Shown in pieces: positions 48,201-60,071 of a DNA stretch of 64,000 nucleotides. This DNA is from Nematostella vectensis. Lineage: Eukaryota; Cnidaria; Anthozoa; Actiniaria; Edwardsiidae. The notes beneath the pieces were generated by a model that worked only from the letters and a program-made list of their open reading frames with translations, was not told where the DNA came from and did no database searches. The position numbers and the translations under genes are program-made. The stretch lies in assembly GCF_932526225.1 (NCBI RefSeq), contig NC_064048.1:5438627-5502626 (forward strand). Reading direction: 5' to 3'. How positions within the stretch are numbered: the stretch's first letter is position 1; each line of letters opens with the position of its first letter.

Positions 48201-50085
48201 ATTGGGTAGCCTGTGGAGTTCATTACAATAATAGAATGCCTTATCTAGAAGATCTGTTTGCCATGTTTTCCTGTTTTACATCTATTGTGATTATTTCTCG
48301 CTAGGAGATTGTTATACTTAAGTTCTGTTATCAGGTTTGACATTATTGACATTGGTGATGTTTGTAAATGAACATTGTTTTTTAGTAGTATCCAAATAAC
48401 AAAGGTAAACAAACACAAAAGAGAACAGTGTCATTTATAAAACAGTTGTTATACACTAAAGTATGATTTGCCCGTTTATGGACAACAATATAAGATATTC
48501 TAATGCATAAAAGCAATATTCTTTCATTTATTCAGATTTTAAATAAAAGACAACTTATCTCTAAATTGTTTTAAAAATATACGGTAATTTTCTTTTCGCC
48601 AATGAACACTATTTGAGCACTATTTTGATTTTGTAGCAGTTTTTAAGCACTTTTGGGTGTTTTTTGGGAACAATTTTCTGGCTTTTTGGGAGCACTATCT
48701 GGAAACGCCTAGCTGTTTGGGGCCTCGGTCAAATATTCTATGGAAAACTGCAAATGGTACACGATTTCTGGTATCCTAGGTGAAAGTGGACAACCTCTCA
48801 AGCAATTTCACATTTTCCGGAAATTTTCCAGTGTGAGAAATCTGTACCATTTAAAAAAAAAATAACCAGAAGTACCGGAATTTCCGATTAAATGTTAAAC
48901 AACCAAGATCTTCGGCGGTAATCATGCGGTAATCATGGGTCAGCGGTTATACTGAGCCCGCGGTAAGGTGATAGTAAAATACCTTCAGACTAGAAAATTA
49001 TTCGAGAGCAATTTATTATGCTATTACAGACCTATCAACACCGTCCACAATTTTGCCTCTTCCTCCCATTCCGCAATAACATCCGTAGTTATTATAGTCC
49101 CAAGGGCTCCGTCCCGTCATGCACCGGATCACTTTACCAAACTGCCAAAGGTTCCTTTTAATTAGGTCATTAATATCCGATTCATCTTCTGTAAAAAAAA
49201 GACATAGAAAATTAAAAGAATCACTACCTTCCAATTCCAATTTATAGCTAACTTTTCGAATGACTTGTAAAGGGATATCCGTACAATGGAATCAATGGGA
49301 AGCGATTAAAAGAGGGTTGTGGGTTAGGGCTGCGAGCATATTACGAGAACGGCCAAAGGGTTGGGGAAGGGGAGGGGGTAGAAGCAGTTGCGAGAACAAG
49401 TAGAAGAGATTACTGAAGTAAAACAAATGTGAAGTGCAGTAAAGGTATTGAAATAAAACAAAGGTTAGAAAACAGAAAAAGTAAAATGTAAGCAAAAGCA
49501 TGAATAAGCCTTTTGTGTGGTTTATCATCAGCAGATGAGACCAGGTCCTAGCGACGGGAGGTGGCAAAAATGAAAGTTTCAAGCTCACCGAATAACTCGG
49601 AAACATTTCGCGCGCGTGAGTTCGCACGATTGAGAGACGATGAGAAAAAATCATTTGCGTGTTTGCGCGTTCGTTGGCCTACCTCTGACCCTGTAAAGGC
49701 TGTTCCCGCTTTGATGAAGGATTTCATGCTGGAAAGATAGAAACATATGGTAAGTTTAATAAATATGAATCATTTATGATTTTAAAAAAGTAAAATCAAG
49801 TATGGTTTACTCTGGCTAGTAAAGGCTTCAAATTATCATTAACGTCTTATCTTTTATTTCGAGCAAGGGGTGACTTCAAATTATCATTAACGTCTTATCT
49901 TTTATTTCGAGCAAGGGGTGACTTTAAGAATATGACCGATTAATTTATAGTCTACGTTGCAGACTAATTACTTCTCACTTTCATGATAATCTTATGTAAA
50001 ACAACATCAACAAACATACCTTTTCGTTCTCCGCCTCATTTCCAACCGCTTTCAGGAGTATCAGTAGAAAGAGCAAAAAAAGCAT
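45228..50085 (-). CDS. Secreted phospholipase A2 precursor, five exons
   Basis: The family hydrolyses the sn-2 ester of phospholipids using Ca2+. Minus-strand exons are 50085-50020, 49728-49683, 49188-49032, 47189-47080 and 45349-45228, with intron phases 0, 1, 2, 1 all matching, giving 166 residues. Exon 1 encodes a signal peptide ([14 protein letters not shown]). A propeptide ends at Lys48-Arg49. The mature protein begins [11 protein letters not shown]. The Ca2+ loop [11 protein letters not shown] spans 72-82, catalytic CCYEHDRCY has His95 and Asp96, and [11 protein letters not shown] carries Asp141. Fourteen cysteines allow seven disulfides. Cys60 (mature position 11) is a group I mark, and terminal Cys166 resembles group II/X. 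It looks intact. It could serve digestion, defence or venom, and sequence alone does not decide. Exons 3-5 are the firmest. AATAAA is at 45205-45210. Confidence 0.9.
46698..46982 (+). repeat. Dispersed repeat, inverted copy at 59789-60071
   Basis: About 285 bp, roughly 85% alike by eye to the reverse complement of 59789-60071. Shared words include ATATCAAACATATTCCCC, CTCCCTGATCTCCAGAAAA and GAGATTGACCGAGCGGGTTT. It lies in the PLA2 intron between exons 4 and 5. Confidence 0.85.
47762..48905. mobile_element. Non-autonomous TIR element of about 1.14 kb
   Basis: The left end GGTTGTTTACCATTTAATCG continues to TTCCGG (47763-47792). The right end 48875-48904 is its reverse complement with two or three differences. 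Both ends carry further TTTTCCGGAAA words. AGCACTATTTTGA repeats occur near 47980 and 48610, perhaps a nested insertion. No transposase. It lies in the PLA2 intron between exons 3 and 4. Confidence 0.75.
49826..49921. repeat. Perfect 48-bp direct duplication
   Basis: CTTCAAATTATCATTAACGT and the following 28 bases occur twice back to back. It lies in intron 1 of the PLA2 gene. Confidence 0.9.
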
Positions 50086-50649
50086 GACAAGAAAACATAG
50101 ACTGGTAGTTCTTAATAGCTCAGTTTACGAATAAGGGGAAAAAAGCCAGAGGAATACTTCCTGTTCTACAAAACAGGAAAAATGGGCCCGTTGCCATTCA
50201 AATCTATTTTGTTAATTTTGATAAGAATTACAATTGATTTGGTCATTAGCTTAAGACACCCCAGGAGTTTTTATCTTTCCCATTGCCTCAAGCTCCTAAA
50301 GAATGTTAACCAGCGGCTAAATTTTGTGATACTAAGACTTTTCAAATACATATTTTTAAAACACTTAATTTTTATATGTTTTCCTTGTCAGTTTTCCTAG
50401 TTAGGATTTTATTTATATTATCCGTTTTTTTCTTTTTATTATAATTATACACCCCTATAATAATCAGGCAATTTTGCAAGGATGTTTTGGTTAAGTCAAA
50501 TTGTCTGAAAAAAGGTTTAAGGTCTAAAGGTGTCTATAGGTTTTCTCTGAGCCCATCTTATTTATGAAGGACAGAGTGGGACCTCGAATGAACAGACTTC
50601 TATATAACGGAGTCCTCGGTATAACAAACAATTTCCTTCCTTTATCCCG

Positions 50650-52285
50650 GATAAAATAAGGGTTGTCAAACACTGTCTTGACATGGCCATTGGCCATTTC
50701 GAAAGAGTTTGACCAATGGTCGTGGGCCGTGGGTCGTGGTTGCGAAGTCGGGTGGTCTTTGTCTACAAAGCCAAGTGCGACGTGAGTTTCGTTTGAACAA
50801 AACTGTGCGATTTCGATTAGTCTTCACTTTTCTTCGGTAAATGGGCTGGGCCTAGAAGCCTGTGTACGAGATCAATGTTTTCCCACCATTTCACGGAGAT
50901 GTGACAGCGCATTCTGTTACAACCTGTTACTTGTTTATCAAGGGGCATTAAAGTTGTTTTCAAGGGGCATATTCCGGTTGTTTATTAAAGTTTTTAAATT
51001 GTCTTGTTGATACACCAAGTTTCGGTTTTACTATTTAAAAAAATTATCATGAATTTTATTGGAAAGAAAATTAAAACGAATCACGTTGTTGTTTGTATTA
51101 TTTTCAACCAGAAATTCATGGAGATCAGGTAGATGCCTTTTGTCTTTCCATCAAACTCTCTGTTAGGCGCTGTCATTTAGCCGAGGAGCGCCTTACTGGC
51201 GTAAAAGCCGTTCATGGGTTTGTAAAATAACATACTTCAGGGTCCAAGTCTTTTCTAATTGGATATTTTCCATTTCAGTTTACAAGTTTTATAGGGGCAT
51301 TTGGGCAAGGGTTTAAAAAGTATGAAAATAACTTTTCCTACACTATTCTTCAACAACAAATTCGCGCGCTATTATAAACTTAGTTTAAACTTCAATTCTG
51401 TCTTCGCAATCTCAAATTTATTCTCCCTATTCCCTCGAAAACATTTTCTGATAAAGGGCAAATAGCAGAGGTTTATTGAGAGATCCAAAATGTTTACTTT
51501 TATTTCCATGGCTTTCTCTACGAGTTCAAAAGTTCGCGCAGCGTCAACTAATTATTTTAATTTGAAATTTACTCTACTCTCAATATAGGATTCTTGACAA
51601 TACAGAGTAATCAATGAACGTTATGGTAAAATTGCTGTGCTCCCCCCCTCCCTAGGTTTAGTTATTTCATGCTAGCGCAGTGACCCCGCAACAAATATGT
51701 GTTGTATGTTGTCAAATGCAAACCCACGTCGCACTTTATTTGTAAACAAAGACCACGGAAAAATCAATTTATGGAATAAAATTGAAAAATTCAGGACACA
51801 CGACTTTACTCACGACTTCATACCCACGACCCACGACTTCGTACACACGACCCACGACTTCGCACCCACGGCCCACGACTTCGCACCCACGACTTCGCAC
51901 TCACGACCCACGACTTCGCACCCACGACCCACGACTTCGTACCACGACCCACGACTTTGTACCCACGACCCACGACTTCGTACCCACGACCCAAGACTTC
52001 GTACCCACGACGAACAACTTCGCACCCACGACCCACGACTTCGTACCACGACCCACGACTTTGTACCCACGACCCACGACTTCGTACCCACGACCCACGA
52101 CTTCGTGCCGACGACCCACGACTCCGTACCACGACCCACGACTTCGTACCCACGACCCACGACTTCGTACCCACGACCCACGACTTCGTACCCACGACTT
52201 CGGACCCACGACCATTAGTCCAACTCATTTCGAAATGGCCATTTGTCAAGCACTAGTGGCAAATGGCCAAATGGTAAAATAACAC
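50650..52285. mobile_element. Long inverted-repeat element with one expanded arm
   Basis: The left arm about 50667-50815 matches the reverse complement of about 51692-52275 in two blocks: an outer block (GGCCATTTCGAAA...AATGGTCGTGGG) and an inner block (GTCTTTGT.TACAAA..AAGTGCGACGTG). Between the blocks the right arm carries the 21-bp array, where the left arm has only one or two degenerate units near 50733. No coding sequence is recognisable. Confidence 0.75.
51797..52212. repeat. 21-bp minisatellite
   Basis: About 20 units combining CCCACGAC, ACTTCGTAC and CCACGAC, with variants CGCAC and CTTTGTAC and some 20-bp units. Reading frames on both strands (TTSYPRP and GSWVRSR repeats) follow from the 21-bp period and are not proteins. 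Confidence 0.95.
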
Positions 52286-52369
52286 TGCAGCATATGACTT
52301 AAGGGGGGGGGGGGGGGGTGGTCCTATAGACACATACTTAGCATATATATAGGAGTTATTCAGAATTAG

Positions 52370-53275
52370 AAGTACCAAGGCCAAGGGATAGGGCTAATAC
52401 AATCTGGTGGATATGGTGAAAAGTTAGGAGGAGGGGTGGTCCCCCGTACATAGCAGACACATAGCTTTACTTCAAATGAAAGCAAAAACATACATGATTC
52501 TTTATTTGCGGTACTTGTGTGAAAGTTAATATAAGCGAGCGAATACCGCTACGAAAGCGAGCGAATACCGCCACGATGCGCTTTGCCGCCTCGAAGTTCT
52601 TGTTGTTTATCGAAGAAAAGAACAGCCCAACTCGCACTGTTCTTGATTTGCGTACGGCTTAAAAGCCGCTCGAATAGTCCACTTATTGCAACTACAGTGA
52701 AGCTGAAAGATTCAGACTCAAGATGAATATTTCTGTGTTTGGTCTATTGATTCGGAGTTTATTTTCGATAGAGAACGCCGACAACAATTGTTTATTATCA
52801 ATTCTTGTTGCTTTATCGATTTTTTAATTCTCAAACTCGAAAAAGCCTTAAAACTTCTCAAATAGGTTTATTTGTTGGTCTACTTTAATTTCTTTTAGTC
52901 CAGCTACTTCAATTTCATCGTATAATGTTACACACCAACTAGCCACCACCAATGTTCAACTCGCTACCGGTTGCGAGTTGAACTGGTGGTGGCGAGTTGG
53001 CTATGGTGGCGAGTTTGCCGTAAACCAGGGGTGGTCTATCATACATAGCAGACACACAGCACTGCAAGTACCATGGCCAAGGGATAGGGCGATGTGGCAA
53101 ATGGTGGAAATGGTGAAAAGTTAGGGGGAGGGGTGGTCCGCCATACATAGCAGACACACAGCACTGCAAGTACCATGGCCAAGGGATAGGGCGATGTGGC
53201 AAATGGGGGATTGGTGGATTTGGTGGATATGGTAAAAAATTAGGGGCTGGGGTGGTCCCCATAGATAGCAGGCTC
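52370..53275. repeat. Diverged tandem repeat of about 102 bp
   Basis: AGTACCATGGCCAAGGGATA with GGGGTGGTCC and CATAGCAGACACA recurs at about 53044 and 53146 (period 102), with older copies at 52370-52470 and the right edge near 53270. It alternates with unique sequence. Confidence 0.8.
52935..53000. repeat. Hairpin, about 28-bp arms with 8-bp loop
   Basis: The left arm CCAACTAGCCACCACC..TTCAACTCGC and right arm GCGAGTTGAA..GGTGGTGGCGAGTTGG pair almost perfectly around TACCGGTT. It may be the ends of a small collapsed foldback element. Confidence 0.8.
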
Positions 53276-53279
53276 CTTA

Positions 53280-55770
53280 CTCAACTGCTATTTTTATCTT
53301 TTATTAGTTAATCATCAATGAACTTTGTACATATACTAGCTGTAACATGCAACTGTTTTGTAACTCATTTATAACCTGATTAAAAAGGCATGTATTGGCC
53401 TGCCGAAATATCGTTTTAAAAAAACAAATCTACGTTGTTTTCCTACTTTTTATTTAAATCTTTTATTTCATAATCAACTGACGACGCAGGCAACAAGATC
53501 CTACTCATACCAGCAGTATATAATATATTTAATGGTTATTTTATTTATTTTGAATGGTTGTATCGATAACTCACTCCTTAAAATTATTCATTTCGCGCCT
53601 TTTTCATTTGCTTATTATTGATTGTTATAACAAAAGATTGTTTATATGTTGATTTGTCATGTTAATATTATACATCCGGGACTTCGACTGCTATATCCCA
53701 GCGCATATACATAAATTTTAACATTAGAAGTTTCACAAAACCTTTTAAGTTTCTTTATCTATATAGATTGCTTTGTAAAAAACTTTGCCCGAAGTTTTAT
53801 TTTTAAAGCAACTAAGGACCACGTTAAAACGAGCGATTGATAACTGAGAAATCAGTATTACTTGAAATTCAGGTAATAACTATATCAAAACCGACGCAGC
53901 TGCTTTGTACTAAATTCATTATCTCGAAAAAAAAAAAAAAACTTCGACAAACGAAAACATGATACAATGTCTGTACAACACATAAAGTTTGATATTAAAA
54001 CCGCTTTATTCCTTATTCACTTGAGTGGGGAATCAAAGCACTATAAATGTGACATAGAAAGAATATCGATTTTTGCAAGAAGTAAGTGATGTTTACCCCT
54101 CGTTTAAACAACCTAAGGCAATGCAATATATCACAACACCAATGACTTTCCCTTATAGATGTTTTGCACGCATTTCCTTGTAAAAAAAGGCTTAGAAAAG
54201 TAGCCCGGAAAGGCTTCGTTATTTCTCTGTGGGAACTCGTTAAAAACACTTTATATTCTAAATTGAGAATAGAACGTGTTTTATAAGGTTGTACGCGAAT
54301 AACACCCAAGCAGCTCATTACTTGCTCTCCGTGAAGAGAAATAAATGCATTAAGATCCCCCGTCAGTGAACATATTTTTACCAATAAAGAGTACACGCCG
54401 CTTAAGATTCTCACGATAACACATAAGAGCGTTTTATTTGATGTCAGCCGTAAAGATCACGTTTTCTTTCACAATTCTGATTGAAATTTCCGTAGGGGCG
54501 CAATCTCCGTGTAGGGGCGAAAAACAACAAACCGCCTAATGTAATTCAAATTAACTTTTTTGTTGTCGTTCATCGAGTAGTTATAGCCTGTTATGAAGAT
54601 CTTTGTACAGCCTAAGTTGTTATTGCGTGAGAGTCATAAAACAACACGTTACACTGTCTAAGAGGATTCGCCTTATACTTATAAATCAACATTGTTTACG
54701 CTCACACAAATCGCATAGGCTTTTTGCATGTATAATACCGGATTCCCTGCTAATACACTGCTAGGCGTTTTACTGTTGATGTTTAAGACAGTATATGTGA
54801 TTTATTTCTGATGCAATATAAATTACTTTATTTATTTCGATTTATTTTAAGTAACCAATGAAGGAATTTCTGATCGGATTTTCATCCGAATTACAGCGCA
54901 ATAGATTTTATTCAATACATGCTGATTTTACCTTTTTTAAAGGAAAACGATTCTTTAAATTTGAGCGCCTATCAATTGAGATAAGAAAGACAGGAGGGGA
55001 ATTTACTTCGCTTGTGCCGGAATTATGACAGCTTAGTGAAATATGAAGTCAAAATCTCTAAAGTCAACGCAAGAGATTTCTTCAAAAGGTTACCGACATC
55101 AAGCGGAAAGGGAAGAGAAGTAGAAATCAAAGACAACACAGCCACAGTAGCAGCTAGGTAAATATAGAGACGGAAAGTTGAAAGGAAACGCGAAAAAGCT
55201 GAAAGATGTTGGCGAAAAGTTGTTGATCTCTTCCGAGAGAAGTCAGTATTAATGAAATACTTTTCAAAGCAGGAAGCCAGATTACATAAAGCCGTAAGTT
55301 GTATTCTTTAAGATTTGTCTGAGAGGAGGGTTCAAGAAAACTGACTGCACACTTCGATATTAATGTTCGGTGTTTTGGAAAGCTATATTTTCGATTTTTT
55401 CCATTCCCAGACGCCCCCTTAAAAAGACCTGCTAGAGAACAAATTGCCGTGAGAGAGAAGAGTACTCAAAGTGATTACTTCACATTACGAATTGAATTCC
55501 ATTTATCTTTAGATAAAAAGGTTGTTGATCTTCTACACAAAGAAATATTGAATATTCAAACAAGAGCTATAATGTTTTGAGATGTGTTTTTATCATGACT
55601 TTTTGAGAAAAAAACTGCAAAAGTGGTATCTGCAAAAAGAAAACTGTGGTATCATTTATGGAAGTGTGTTTAAAAGGTTTGTGATTTTGTTCAGGAAGAC
55701 CCCACACTCTGTGACGTTTGTATTGGATCCTCAGAAGTATTAAAAGTGGAGAAGGATTAAGTAGAAAAGG
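53280..55770. other. Upstream region of GPCR gene 2, no gene seen
   Basis: AT-rich. A minus-strand frame of 133 residues at 54414-54013 has no recognisable motif. An A-run is at 53928. Untranslated exons of the gene at 55773 could lie here, but I cannot place any. Confidence 0.45.
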
Positions 55771-55772
55771 CA

Positions 55773-58700
55773 ATGGAGACGAACTCTAGTGAAAATCCAA
55801 GTATCAATTCAAGGTCAAAACTTTCCGAAGATCAGTCCTTAAAAACACTTCGAACCATTTCCTACATATTCATCTGCATTATCGGAGCTCTTGGGAATCT
55901 TCTGGTCATGTTGGCGACGAGAAAACGTCGAATGCGGAACGTCACAAATCAGTTTATTGCCAACTTAGCGCTTGCAGATTTCACTGTGTGTGTGATCACC
56001 ATTCCTATATCATTGGTGTACACGAACCTAGGCCATTGGCCTTTTCGATCGTGGCTGTGCAAAACAATGCCTTATCTACAAGGGATCACAGTCTCAGCCT
56101 CTGTGGGCACTTTGGTAGCTATTGCGAGTGACAGATTTATTGTTATTGTATTCCCCACAAAGAGGAAATTCAGAATATCAAGAACTTGGATAACGGTTGT
56201 TGCGATATGGCTTTTATCTGCTGCTGTCGCCTTTCCTGTTCATCTGTATAGCGAGGTGACGCGGGAAATGGGCGACGGATTAAATGTCACAAGTTGCATT
56301 GAGGTATGGCCTTCGCAAGATGGACGAAAAACATACGCGTTGCTTCTCTTTTTAGTACTATTTTTGCTCCCCATGACGGCTATCTCGCTAATGTATGCAG
56401 CCATCATCTACAAGCTGAGAACGCTGCACCCAACACAGGAAGGTAGGTGCAATAAATATTACTTAATTACTAACGAAATTTGTACTCATTTAATTTTTTT
56501 CGTATAAGAAGAGATTGTACGCAATTAAATCTCTCGGTCTTTTTCTTAGACGGGAGTGCACAAAATGAGATCTATTTCATACTTCCCGCAGCTCATGCAA
56601 TTCTAAGAGGAAATGAATAAAATCTGGGGCATGTTCTTTTTTGTGTGTCTCAAACTTTACCTAGTTTTATATAGCTGAATAGAAAACACACACTGTCTTC
56701 AAAATACGTATTGCAATATTTCACCCGGCATTTCGCAGTAGTCGGAGTTGTTCACAAGCAACTATTTCTAAATTTTCTTTTCTTTTTTTAGTGTCGTGAT
56801 GGGTAAGGGCCTTTAAGGTCTTATATGTGGTTGTGGTGTTTACTCTCTTTCGGTGCTCCAGTTTGCGTATTCAATTTGTTGTTGGACCAAACTCCTGTGT
56901 CATTTGATCCAATGGATAAGTTCCTCTACCTTATTTGCGTTACACATCGGAATTATATATTTTTTCCTTTAGTAACGGGTATCAGATTGATATTTATTTG
57001 AAAAACAAACACAGAAAATCAAGAAAATTGAGAATCTTTGTTATATGGAATTCAAGATGACCATTAAAATAACATAGCATAATAATTTAGCTTCTTCATG
57101 ATAATTTTATCTCGTAATTCCTATATTTATTTAAGGCTTCTATACTTCGGCAAGCTTTGGATCTATTTTAGTAATTTATATCATTTGTCGCTTATCAAAT
57201 GGTGGACAATTTGCCGCTGCCATTTTAATGAGGGGAATTTAAATTAGATTTAACCACTATATATATAGTTGACAATCCTATCGGCAATTATCTCCCAAAC
57301 AGGAACCCCAACAAATCTTCTAGCGAAACAAGATTTCAGGAAAAACACAAAGAACGCTACACAATATGATTCATCCTACATGTTTTTTTTATTTTTTTTT
57401 AGCCGAATTGAAGAAATAAAAAATCAACCAATCAAACTCGATGAACTTCACACTATTTTATAAACCACAAATAAGCTCAGAACTGCAAGTTTTCCCTATT
57501 TTTTTTGTTTTTACTTCTGCCTTTTGGGAAAAGAATCTATGTGAAGCGGTAAAAATAAACACACGAACTGCGCATTGCGCCCACGGCTGATTCACTTCGG
57601 TTCAGTTCTGCTAAATCGTGCCGGTTCCCAAACACAATTATTTTCTATTTTGTCCCTGCTTACATCATCTCGGGATCGTACCCAGACGGATGACCGCAAA
57701 TTGCGCGCGCGCTGGTGTTTGCGTTGAAAGTAAACAACAAAGATTAAAAGACCAAATATATAAATATTTATCTTTGCTATTTGCATAAATCTAACAAAGC
57801 AAAGAAAAACATGAGATACAGAAACCAAAGTGAAAGTTTGCTAAAAAAGCAAGAAAGAAGTGGAATATTAGCAGACACTCCGCACTTCCTGCGGATATTT
57901 TCGTGTTTGCGACTCGACGAATATTCTAACTGAATCTGACATAACATGTTCGCAAGAAATGTAGCAAAGATTATTAGGAATAGTTGAAAAATCAGCAAAT
58001 CCGACAAATGTTAATGATGTTGAAAACACGAAAAATCCAAAATATTACCCTCGTTTTGCGCGCAAAGCTATAAGTACAGACTATTTATTTCGTACTTGCT
58101 AGCACGGCCTTTTATCCTGTTGACAAACGAACACGCGGAAGAACTGACGCGACACGACGAAGTGGACTATTAGAACAAACAGGGAGAAACTCTGTTAGCT
58201 CTGTTAGCATTTCGGTAAAGTACCCAGTTATTATTATTCAATTACAAATAACAGCGGTTTATATAACAACTCTTGTCATAATTATCAGAGGAGAAGTCTC
58301 AACGGAGAACAGCCGCTAAACATTCCCTATTGATACAAAAATGGACGTCAGAACAATGCAGATAAACAATGGATGCGTAATATATTTATCCAGTCAGAAT
58401 AGCGCGCACCAAAGGCTCCGACCGGTTCTGAATTGTATCCAGAAGACAAATTGTGGAGACTTCTAAAACTCGGTACTTAGGGTTTCAAAGATATACAAAT
58501 ATAGTTTCCTGTTTCACTTTTGATATAATTGAATGAATAAATCAATATATAAATTTATTGTAGTAAAAAGGTTTAAATTATAGCTTTCTGTTACACTTTT
58601 GATAGAATTGAATTAAAAATGAATAAATCAAATAAATAGGTTTATTTAAGTTGAAATAGTTGGTTTAGGTAGAAGAATAATGCATTACGTAGTGAGATTT

Positions 58701-58989
58701 TCTTTTTCTTTCAGTGACGATGCGAACTCACAAGAAGCTGGTGCGCATGCTCGTCGTCGTCATTGTCACGTTTGCAGTTTGTTGGATTCCATATCACGTG
58801 ACATTTCTATATTTGGACAAATCCGACTACATCACGACAGAGGCGATGAATGCCATGGTATTGTTCTCACAATGGCTCATGTACACCAACAGCTGTCTTA
58901 ACCCTATCATTTACATCCTCTACAATGCAAACTATAGAAGAGAGTTCTGGAAAATTGTGACTTGTGATGGATGCGGCGAAAATGGATAA
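55773..58989 (+). CDS. Rhodopsin-family (class A) GPCR, peptide-receptor type
   Basis: Exons 55773-56442 and 58715-58989 join in phase 1 (G plus TG) to give 314 residues. Seven hydrophobic segments and class A marks: GN at 41-42, LALAD with D69, C96 paired with C175, DRF at 120-122, P200 in TM5, FAVCWIP at 243-249, and NPIIY at 286-290. Glycosylation sites are N4 and N171. The short C-terminus carries CDGC at 307-310. MRNVTNQFIANLALAD and the TM6 motif favour a neuropeptide receptor, with ligand unknown. Its intron also cuts the third cytoplasmic loop, but about three codons from, and in another phase than, the intron of the GPCR at 34971. A MITE begins 12 bp after the stop. Confidence 0.93.
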
Positions 58990-59000
58990 GGAAACCCATC

Positions 59001-59622
59001 ACAGGCCCTTACGCAGGATTTTTCTTGGGGAGGGGGGGTGCGAAATGCGAAAAATGATTTTCTGTGTGTGTGTGTGTTGGGGGGGGGGGGGGGGGGGGGA
59101 GGGGGCATATCAAGAAAATTCAACCAAAAATCGTTTATGCCAAATGCGGTCGTTTTCATATGGAAACTGATATATTCCTTATTTGGAAAAGCTGCATGAT
59201 TTTTTTTCATTTTTAATGTTGTCGTATCGCAGGGGCTTCGTAAACTTTATGACTTGTAATCAGAAGAGAAAAACAGTGACTGTGACCATCTTTACTCTAT
59301 AGCAAGTATCTAAAAACAAACTAAGATTCCTCGATACCAGACCCCCAAAACGACAACGTTTTCTTCATATCGGTGGGGGGGGGGGAAGGCAAAAAGGAAT
59401 TTCTTATGCCTTTGCAGTATCTCCAAAGAACGTTTATTGTCGGATTTGGCTACAATAAAGTCTGACTTATTGATTTATGACATACCAGAGTGATCCAACT
59501 TATACTTTATAGTTTTATAATAACACGTCTATCGAGAACCGGAAATTGACTTTCGGCCGTTGTGGGGGCTGCGTTCACACCCCCTGCACCCCCCCCCCCC
59601 CCCCCCCCCTGGGTACGGGCCT
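59001..59622 (+). mobile_element. MITE family C, long copy
   Basis: The left end AGGCCCTTACGCAGGATTTT and right end CCTGGGTACGGGCCT are inverted-repeat ends. Both lie next to G or C runs of about 20 (59079-59098 and 59590-59607). The interior matches 42574-43043, and its right part matches 44417-44649 inverted. Confidence 0.8.
59454..59459 (+). promoter_or_regulatory. AATAAA inside a MITE, after GPCR gene 2
   Basis: The first AATAAA I see downstream of the GPCR stop at 58989. It lies inside the MITE, so the element may supply the gene's poly(A) signal. Confidence 0.3.
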
Positions 59623-59788
59623 GCATCATGGGTCATAGCTACTGGTGGTAGGGCTTATAGAGAAACATCGCATGGTTGAGAAAATATACATATAAAGTTT
59701 ATTGACATTCTGTAGACCTAACTGCTACGCTAATAGGGAAACATCGCGTTGTTGAACATATGCATATATTATTGGCGTTCCGGTGACC

Positions 59789-60071
59789 TTACTCATATTT
59801 GGGTGACCTTCAAACCCGCTCGGTCAATCTCTTGGAGGCCTGGGTTAAAGGACTTTATAGGATTAGTAAGGAAAAGATTTGACCAAGCGAGCAAGTTTTG
59901 GTAAATAATTGTTGCCGCGAGTCGCAAATTGACAGGAATGAGTATTTTTCACCATGTTTTCTGGAGATCAGGGAGCGGGAAAACTTTAGCTCTTCTAAAT
60001 ATGGGCATCAATGCCCATATAAGGCAATACATACGAAGGACACTATCCGTGGGGAATATGTTTGATATGGG
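59789..60071 (-). repeat. Dispersed repeat, inverted partner of 46698-46982
   Basis: See the partner copy. The two face each other across about 12.8 kb that includes GPCR gene 2. Confidence 0.85.

Noticed and set aside
49292..49654. Hydrophobic minus-strand frame of 120 codons
   Set aside because: It lies in the intron between PLA2 exons 2 and 3 and has no coding support.
49683..49728. Alternative reading of PLA2 exon 2 starting at its internal ATG
   Set aside because: That frame does not join exon 3 in phase. The frame continuing from exon 1 does, using the stronger donor at 49682.
51697..52282. Several overlapping frames on both strands with His/Asp/Pro/Thr or Gly/Ser/Trp repeats
   Set aside because: Products of the 21-bp satellite, with no unique domain.
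52939..53262. Proline-rich minus-strand frame
   Set aside because: Produced by the 102-bp repeat and the hairpin. No independent coding sign.
54013..54414. Minus-strand frame of 133 codons
   Set aside because: No domain or splice-consistent neighbours, composition like the AT-rich background.
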